Shown here piece by piece: positions 5,653 to 9,909 of a stretch of DNA of 9,909 nucleotides. The position numbers and the translations under genes are program-made. Position 1 is the stretch's first letter. Each line of letters opens with the position of its first letter. This DNA comes from SXPK01 sp041168165. Its GTDB lineage: Bacteria > Planctomycetota > UBA1135 > UBA2386. The stretch spans positions 1 to 9,909 of the forward strand of contig JBEELK010000236.1 of the NCBI GenBank assembly GCA_041168165.1, given 5' to 3'. Below the pieces are notes generated by a model. The model made no database searches. It was not told the origin of the DNA and worked only from the letters and a program-made list of their open reading frames with translations.

Positions 5653-6822
5653 TCAACGAAGCTTGGCCAGAGCTTGCTCGACGTCGGCAAGCAGATCCTT
5701 CTCGTCCTCGATGCCGACGGAGAGACGGATCAATCCGTCGGATAGGCCCGCCTTGTGGCGCTCCGCCGCAGGAATCGAGGCGTGCGTCATCGAAGCTGGG
5801 TGGTCCACGAGGCTCTCTACGCCGCCCAGGCTTTCTGCGAGCGAGAACACTCGGAACGAACTCGCGACCTTCTTGCCTTCCTCGACCGTAGCCTTGAGTT
5901 CGACGGAGACCATCCCGCCGCCGGCTCGCATCTGCCGCATGGCCAACGCGTGCTGCGGGTGGCTTGGCAGTCCCGGGTAGTGCACGCGCGCAACCTTGGG
6001 ATGAGCTTCCAGCATGCGCGCCACGGCGAGCGCGTTGCTGCAGTGGCGCTCCATGCGAACGTGCAGGGTCTTCGTGCCGCGCAGCACCAAGAAGCAATCG
6101 AGTGGGCCAGGAGTTCCGCCGACGCTGTTCTGGAAGTGCGCGAGTTGCTTGTGCAACTCAGCGCTGTTGCCGACCAGCACGCCGCCCACGAGATCGCTGT
6201 GACCTCCCAGATACTTGGTCAGGCTGTGCACGACGAGATCGCAGCCAAAGCGCAGTGGTTGCTGCAGGTAGGGGCTGGCGAACGTGTTGTCCGCGAGCGT
6301 GAGGATGCCGCGCTCGCGGCAGATCTTGGCGATCGCAGCCAAGTCGAACACGCGCAGCAGCGGGTTAGTCGGCGACTCGAGCATCACGAGCCGAGTGTTG
6401 GGCCGCAGTGCTGCTTCGAATTCCTTGAGGTTCGAGAGGTCGACGAAGGTGGTGTCGATGCCGAACTTCTTGTGCACCGTCGTCAGGATTCGGAACGTGC
6501 CGCCATAGAGGTCGTTGCCGGCGACGACGTGGTCCCCTGACTTCAGCAGGTTGATCACGCAGTGGATCGCAGCCATGCCGCTCGAGAAGCCGAGGCCGAA
6601 CGAACCACCCTCGAGTGCGGCGAGGTTCTGCTCCATCGCCGTGCGCGTCGGGTTGTGCGAGCGTGAATAGTCGTATCCCTTCGTCACGGCGGGGGCCTCC
6701 TGGACGTAGGTGCTCGTCAGGTAGACCGGCGTCATGATCGCGCCAGTGGTCGGGTCCGGCTGCTGGCCGGCATGGATTGCGATGGTGCCGAAGCCGAGGG
6801 AGGGGTCGTTCAAGTGAGTCAT
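5653..6822 (-). CDS. Cystathionine gamma-synthase / gamma-lyase family PLP enzyme
   Basis: A 389-residue enzyme beginning MTHLNDPSLGFGTIAIHAGQ, the normal length for the Cys/Met-metabolism PLP family. Upstream in-frame codons lack family character and run into the mutS2 promoter gap. Visible landmarks are: YDYSRSHNPTR (50-60), whose Tyr and Arg contact PLP phosphate of the partner subunit; SSGMAA (80-85); ESPTNP (149-154); LADNTF (176-181) with the Asp that binds the PLP ring nitrogen; and SLTKYLGGHSD (200-210), with K203 as the PLP Schiff-base lysine. Also present are YPGLPSHPQH and LAESLGGVESL, typical of MetB and cystathionine gamma-lyase. It would act in the cytoplasm, making cystathionine from an activated homoserine and cysteine, or cleaving cystathionine or cysteine. 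Sequence alone does not separate MetB from gamma-lyase here, so I give no symbol. It is a single gene, convergent with HU and divergent from mutS2. Confidence 0.93.
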   Translation of the reverse strand: MTHLNDPSLGFGTIAIHAGQQPDPTTGAIMTPVYLTSTYVQEAPAVTKGYDYSRSHNPTRTAMEQNLAALEGGSFGLGFSSGMAAIHCVINLLKSGDHVVAGNDLYGGTFRILTTVHKKFGIDTTFVDLSNLKEFEAALRPNTRLVMLESPTNPLLRVFDLAAIAKICRERGILTLADNTFASPYLQQPLRFGCDLVVHSLTKYLGGHSDLVGGVLVGNSAELHKQLAHFQNSVGGTPGPLDCFLVLRGTKTLHVRMERHCSNALAVARMLEAHPKVARVHYPGLPSHPQHALAMRQMRAGGGMVSVELKATVEEGKKVASSFRVFSLAESLGGVESLVDHPASMTHASIPAAERHKAGLSDGLIRLSVGIEDEKDLLADVEQALAKLR

Positions 6823-6904
6823 GGGGTATGCAAGGCGCGCATCGGCGCAGCCGTTGTTGGCGCGGAGTTTACAAGCGGGCCGTCCGCGGCAACATGACGC
6901 GTCC

Positions 6905-8953
6905 ATGCAGCGAGCTGATGCCTACGACCTCGACGCCCTCGAGTTCCATGCCGTTCGCGCGCTGCTTCTCGAGCGTCTGGAGACGCCGCTTGGGCGCACT
7001 GCGGTTGCGGCCCTGGTGCCTTTGCCATCGTGCGAAGCTGCGCGTGAGCGACTGTGCGCCGTGGCGGATCTAGCGGACCGTCTGCGCGGTGGGCAGTCGC
7101 TGCCGATTTCTGGCGCGATCGAAGTTCGATCCTGGCTCCCTGGGTTTTGTGGCGGCGAGCATCAACTGCAAGCGCGGGATCTTGCAGACCTCAAGCGTGT
7201 GTTGCGCGCTGCGGAACGTGCCCGCAAGTGGCTGGGTGCTGCTGGGCAGGCGCTGAGCCGGATCGCCTCTTCCGCGCCAGATCTGCAAGACCTGGTCGAA
7301 GAACTCGAGCACGCGATCGACGACCGCGGCGAAGTGCTCGACTCTGCCTCGAGGAAACTCGCGGAGGTGCGCCGGGAGATCGAAGCGGCTCGAGCAGGAG
7401 TCGACGCTGCAGTTCAGCATGTGCTCAGCGAGTCGGACCTGCGCCGATACCTGCAGTCCCCAGAACCTGCTTGGCGCCACGGGCGTCCCGTCTTGCAGGT
7501 GAAGCAAGAGCACCGCAACCGTGTGCCTGGCGTGTTGCATGACCGCAGCGCATCCGGCTCGACGCTGTTCATCGAGCCGGATCGGGTCGTCGAAGCCGCC
7601 AACCGTCTGTCCGACGCGCTTGCCGCAGAGAACCGTGAGATCAACGTCGTGCTCGCGGGCATTGCGCGAGGCCTTCGGCGCGTGGGCGACGAAGTTCAGG
7701 CCGCCGTGGAGTTCCTGGCAGCGAGCGATCTGCTGCAGGCTGCGGCGCGACTCGCTGTGGCGGAGGGGTTTTCGGTCCCCAAGTTGAACGAGGGCGGACT
7801 GTTGCTGCTGAGGCGGGCACGGCATCCGCTGATGCTGCGTGCGAGGACGACGATCGTTCCCCTCGAACTAGGTTTAGGGGAGCCGAGCCGCGTTCTCGTC
7901 GTCACAGGGCCCAACACTGGCGGCAAAACGGTCGTGCTCAAGACCGTGGGGTTGCTCGCGTTGATGGCTCTGTCGGGGCTTCCGATTCCTGCGGACGAAG
8001 GGTCCCAGATCCCGTGGCTCGATGCGGTGCAAGCCGACATCGGCGACGAGCAGGGAATCTCGCAGAACCTCTCGACCTTCAGTTCTCACGTAAGACGCCT
8101 GGGCCGCTGCCTTGAGTTCGCTTCGCCGAGAGCCCTCGTTCTGCTGGACGAACTCGGCGCCGGCACGGATCCCGAGGAGGGTGGCGTTCTTGGCTACGCA
8201 GTCCTCGAGCGGTTGCTCGAGAAGGGTGCGCTCGCCGTGGTCACCACGCACCTCGGGCGACTCAAGGACTTTGCTTACACGCACAAGGGTGCGGAGAACG
8301 GCTCGATGGCGTTCGATGGCGAGAGTCTGCAGCCGCTCTACAGGCTGGATGTCGGGATCCCAGGCAACAGCCATGCGCTCGATATTGCCGGGCGAGTCGG
8401 CATGCCCATGGAGGTGGTTGTTCGCGCGCGGACGCTGCTCGGGGTCCGCGATACTGCGCTTCAGGAGGTCATTCAGAAGGTGCAGGACGTCCGGCGCGAT
8501 GCCGAGGCCGATCGCAAGCATGCGGCCGAACGCAGTCGGCAGGTCCAGCAGAAGGAAGGCAAGCTGGACGAGGAGTTGACCGCGGTCCAGCGTAAGCAAG
8601 AGTGGCTCCAAGAGGAGTCAGACTCTGTGGTCGCTTCGGAGTTGCAGCGAGTGCAGCAGGCACTGCTCGAAGCGGTGGTCCCCTTGCTGAGTGCCCCGGG
8701 TGCGCACGGCGAGAAGGCGCGGGCCCTGCAGAGGATCGTGCAGGGCATGCAGAAGCCCACCGCGATGCACCGTCGCCGCATGGCGTTCTGCCACCAGCTC
8801 AAGAAGGGCGATCAGGTCTTCCTGCCCAAGTGGGGGCGCACGTGCCTCGTTGCCAAGGTCGACAAAGTTCGAGAGTCGGTAACTGTTGACCACGGCAAGG
8901 TTCGCATGGACGTGCCGTTCGAGGACGTCTCTTGGTTGCAGCCTCTGGGCTGA
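6905..8953 (+). CDS. mutS2: MutS2 family ATPase lacking the C-terminal Smr domain
   Basis: The ATG at 6905 gives 682 residues, beginning MQRADAYDLDALEFHAVRAL like other MutS2 proteins; codons upstream are not family-like. The N-terminal core and clamp helices (1-330) include the KQEHRNRVPGVLHDRSASGS segment. The ABC-type ATPase follows, with Walker A GPNTGGKT (335-342), the STFSSH signature loop, and Walker B VLLDELGAGTDPEEG (D415/E416). Then TTHLGRLKDFAY, a charged coiled coil (~520-590), and a short KOW-like beta domain (KKGDQVFLPKWGRT through VPFEDVSWL) lead directly to the stop. Typical MutS2 is about 780 residues and ends in an Smr nuclease domain, which is absent here. I saw no Smr remnant before the next gene. 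MutS2 acts as a homodimer. In other bacteria it suppresses recombination or splits collided ribosomes. The next gene, a response regulator, follows after 38 bp and may be co-transcribed. Confidence 0.95.
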   Translation: MQRADAYDLDALEFHAVRALLLERLETPLGRTAVAALVPLPSCEAARERLCAVADLADRLRGGQSLPISGAIEVRSWLPGFCGGEHQLQARDLADLKRVLRAAERARKWLGAAGQALSRIASSAPDLQDLVEELEHAIDDRGEVLDSASRKLAEVRREIEAARAGVDAAVQHVLSESDLRRYLQSPEPAWRHGRPVLQVKQEHRNRVPGVLHDRSASGSTLFIEPDRVVEAANRLSDALAAENREINVVLAGIARGLRRVGDEVQAAVEFLAASDLLQAAARLAVAEGFSVPKLNEGGLLLLRRARHPLMLRARTTIVPLELGLGEPSRVLVVTGPNTGGKTVVLKTVGLLALMALSGLPIPADEGSQIPWLDAVQADIGDEQGISQNLSTFSSHVRRLGRCLEFASPRALVLLDELGAGTDPEEGGVLGYAVLERLLEKGALAVVTTHLGRLKDFAYTHKGAENGSMAFDGESLQPLYRLDVGIPGNSHALDIAGRVGMPMEVVVRARTLLGVRDTALQEVIQKVQDVRRDAEADRKHAAERSRQVQQKEGKLDEELTAVQRKQEWLQEESDSVVASELQRVQQALLEAVVPLLSAPGAHGEKARALQRIVQGMQKPTAMHRRRMAFCHQLKKGDQVFLPKWGRTCLVAKVDKVRESVTVDHGKVRMDVPFEDVSWLQPLG

Positions 8954-8991
8954 GTGTGGCCTTGCGCTCGCTCGCTACGTAACTTCGCGTC

Positions 8992-9534
8992 ATGCCCATC
9001 GCCCTCATCGCGGACAACGACGTCGGTGTTCGGGGATTGCTCGCAGAGTTGGCGCGGCGCCAGGGGTTTGTGGTGCGAGTCGCCGCGGATGGTGTGGCGG
9101 CCCAGGAGGCGCTCGCGGCGGGCGACGTGGACCTGCTCGTCTGCGACCTCGACATGCCGCGCCTCAGCGGGCAACAGTTGGTCTCTGGATTGGCCGGTTT
9201 CGTCCGGGTGCCGTTGGTTGTGGTCGTGTCCGGCTACGTCGACGCAGCGATCCAGGCATCGCTGATGGCGCAGCGGGGCGTGCGCGTTGTTCTCCGCAAG
9301 CCGTTCGACGTGATGGCATTCGCGGGCCTGCTGAGGGGCTACGCATCGGAGTTGGCGGCCCAGGCGAGACAGGGTGAGTCTGCCAGCTTGGAGGTGGACG
9401 CATCTGCTCGGGTGGAAGACCCTCTGCGAGGCTCGCCACAGCAACCAGTTTTGATGCAGTCGGTGGGGGGGATTGGGATCGGAACCGCTGGGGTGGATCA
9501 GCCCTCCGCGGGCAAAAACCACTTCGTCCCTTGA
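8992..9534 (+). CDS. Single-domain response regulator (REC) with an unstructured tail
   Basis: A 180-residue protein starting MPIALIADNDVGVRGLLAEL. Residues 1-~122 are a complete receiver domain: acidic pair D8/D10, phospho-acceptor D52 in LLVCDLDMPRLSG, the switch Ser S80 in VVVVSGY, and K103 in VLRKPF. It would be phosphorylated by a sensor histidine kinase not encoded in the window. The last ~58 residues (Ala/Ser/Gly/Pro-rich with scattered acids) show no DNA-binding or enzymatic domain, so output is probably by protein-protein contact. It is codirectional with mutS2 at 38 bp, with no terminator seen between and no clear Shine-Dalgarno. Its TGA lies inside the -35 hexamer proposed for the downstream tRNA unit, so the two units are tightly packed. 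Confidence 0.92.
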   Translation: MPIALIADNDVGVRGLLAELARRQGFVVRVAADGVAAQEALAAGDVDLLVCDLDMPRLSGQQLVSGLAGFVRVPLVVVVSGYVDAAIQASLMAQRGVRVVLRKPFDVMAFAGLLRGYASELAAQARQGESASLEVDASARVEDPLRGSPQQPVLMQSVGGIGIGTAGVDQPSAGKNHFVP

Positions 9535-9558
9535 ACTGCCTTGCGGCGTCGGTATCTT
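9531..9558 (+). promoter_or_regulatory. Sigma70-like promoter of the tRNA cluster
   Basis: TTGAAC (9531-9536) and TATCTT (9553-9558) are 16 bp apart, each matching four of six consensus bases. A start near 9565 would give a ~20-nt leader before tRNA-Thr. The -35 overlaps the TGA stop of the response regulator. This is the only reasonable hexamer pair I found in the 52-bp gap. Confidence 0.5.
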
Positions 9559-9586
9559 CCTCCGGCCTTACTCTGGCAGCACGCTG

Positions 9587-9661
9587 GCTAGCGTAGCTCA
9601 ACGGCAGAGCACCTGATTTGTAATCTGGAGGTTGTGGGTTCAAGTCCCATCGCTAGCTCCA
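9587..9661 (+). tRNA. tRNA-Thr (anticodon UGU)
   Basis: Reads Thr ACA codons. The acceptor stem GCTAGCG (9587-9593) pairs fully with CGCTAGC (9651-9657). The D stem is GCTC/GAGC with a short 7-nt loop. The anticodon stem-loop is CCTGA-TTTGTAA-TCTGG with TGT at 9619-9621. The variable loop is AGGTT, the T arm GTGGG-TTCAAGT-CCCAT. CCA is encoded at 9659-9661 after discriminator T. One U-U mismatch (positions 29-41) interrupts the anticodon stem; the rest is canonical. Confidence 0.97.
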
Positions 9662-9761
9662 GATTCGGCTTGGGTGGGTGACGGGTAGCGGAAGCAGCCC
9701 ATCGCCGCCTTGAGTCCGCGACCCATCTGCGGTCATGGTAAGGATCGCACGTGCCCCAAGC
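9662..9761 (+). other. Spacer between tRNA-Thr and tRNA-Tyr
   Basis: One hundred bases of probable co-transcribed tRNA precursor spacer. A weak GACC/GGTC stem near 9719-9733 is the only pairing I see. No promoter or coding signal stands out. Confidence 0.5.
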
Positions 9762-9846
<85 letters not shown>

Positions 9847-9850
9847 GTGT

Positions 9851-9870
9851 CCGAGATCGCAGGATCTCGG
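9851..9870 (+). other. Perfect hairpin just after tRNA-Tyr
   Basis: CCGAGATC (9851-9858) and GATCTCGG (9863-9870) form an 8-bp perfect stem with a GCAG tetraloop, starting 5 nt after the tRNA-Tyr CCA end. No U-tract follows. It could be a processing signal in the tRNA precursor or a terminator or attenuator. Confidence 0.5.
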
Positions 9871-9909
9871 CGGGTTCGCGCGATTCGCTCCAGCGCGCGG
9901 TGGCCCCGC

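Noticed and set aside
9164..9643. Minus-strand open frame starting MNPQPPDYKSGALPLSYAS
   Set aside because: Its N-terminus is antisense to tRNA-Thr and the rest is antisense to the response regulator; another well-known tRNA artefact.
9877..9899. CGCGCG repeated 11 bp apart as a regulatory inverted repeat
   Set aside because: CGCGCG is self-complementary and expected by chance in GC-rich DNA; no supporting context.

Overview
The window is a GC-rich bacterial chromosome segment packed with housekeeping and cell-envelope genes. I see no phage, transposon, CRISPR or recent-transfer signature. Lipoprotein boxes, a possible Mla-type lipid permease and a Kdo/WaaP-family sugar kinase point to a diderm bacterium. 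Frequent non-ATG starts, weak Shine-Dalgarno signals, hairpins without a U-tract and an HU protein with an acidic/proline tail would suit Planctomycetota. That assignment is an impression only: no marker gene here settles it.

Left end (1-1621, minus strand): a repeat-rich lipoprotein of about 505 residues carries roughly 18 copies of a ~20-residue unit centred on [LF][WF]P[LFI]-aromatic. Its stop overlaps by ATGA the start of a gene cut off by the window edge, whose first 35 residues resemble the N-terminus of MlaE-type permeases. A 172-bp divergent gap follows.

1794-4407, plus strand: trpS (tryptophanyl-tRNA synthetase with a four-cysteine motif like that of iron-sulfur TrpRS) is followed by two lipoprotein genes joined by 4-bp start/stop overlaps (ATGA, then GTGA). 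The first lipoprotein is unrecognised and the second is a TPR protein, so this is very probably one operon. It meets a convergent kinase gene, and the last codons of the two genes overlap by 8 bp.

4400-5610: a WaaP/Kdo-kinase-like gene (minus) and an HU-family DNA-binding protein (plus) are divergent. They share a control region containing the palindrome AGTATACT and an 8-bp inverted repeat. HU ends in a strong hairpin at 5608-5642, which separates it from a convergent cystathionine gamma-synthase/lyase gene (5653-6822, minus).

6905-9534, plus strand: mutS2, with an intact ATPase but ending before the usual C-terminal Smr domain, is followed by a single-domain response regulator. A sigma70-like promoter then overlaps the regulator's stop codon, followed by tRNA-Thr(UGU) and tRNA-Tyr(GUA). 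This tRNA pair in this order is the start of the widespread Thr-Tyr-Gly-Thr-tuf cluster, so tRNA-Gly, tRNA-Thr and EF-Tu probably lie just beyond the right edge.

The best candidates for something under-described are the tryptophan-proline repeat lipoprotein coupled to the putative lipid permease, the four-cysteine TrpRS, the kinase whose HRD motif reads DRN, and the Smr-less MutS2. No wholly new multi-gene system is evident.
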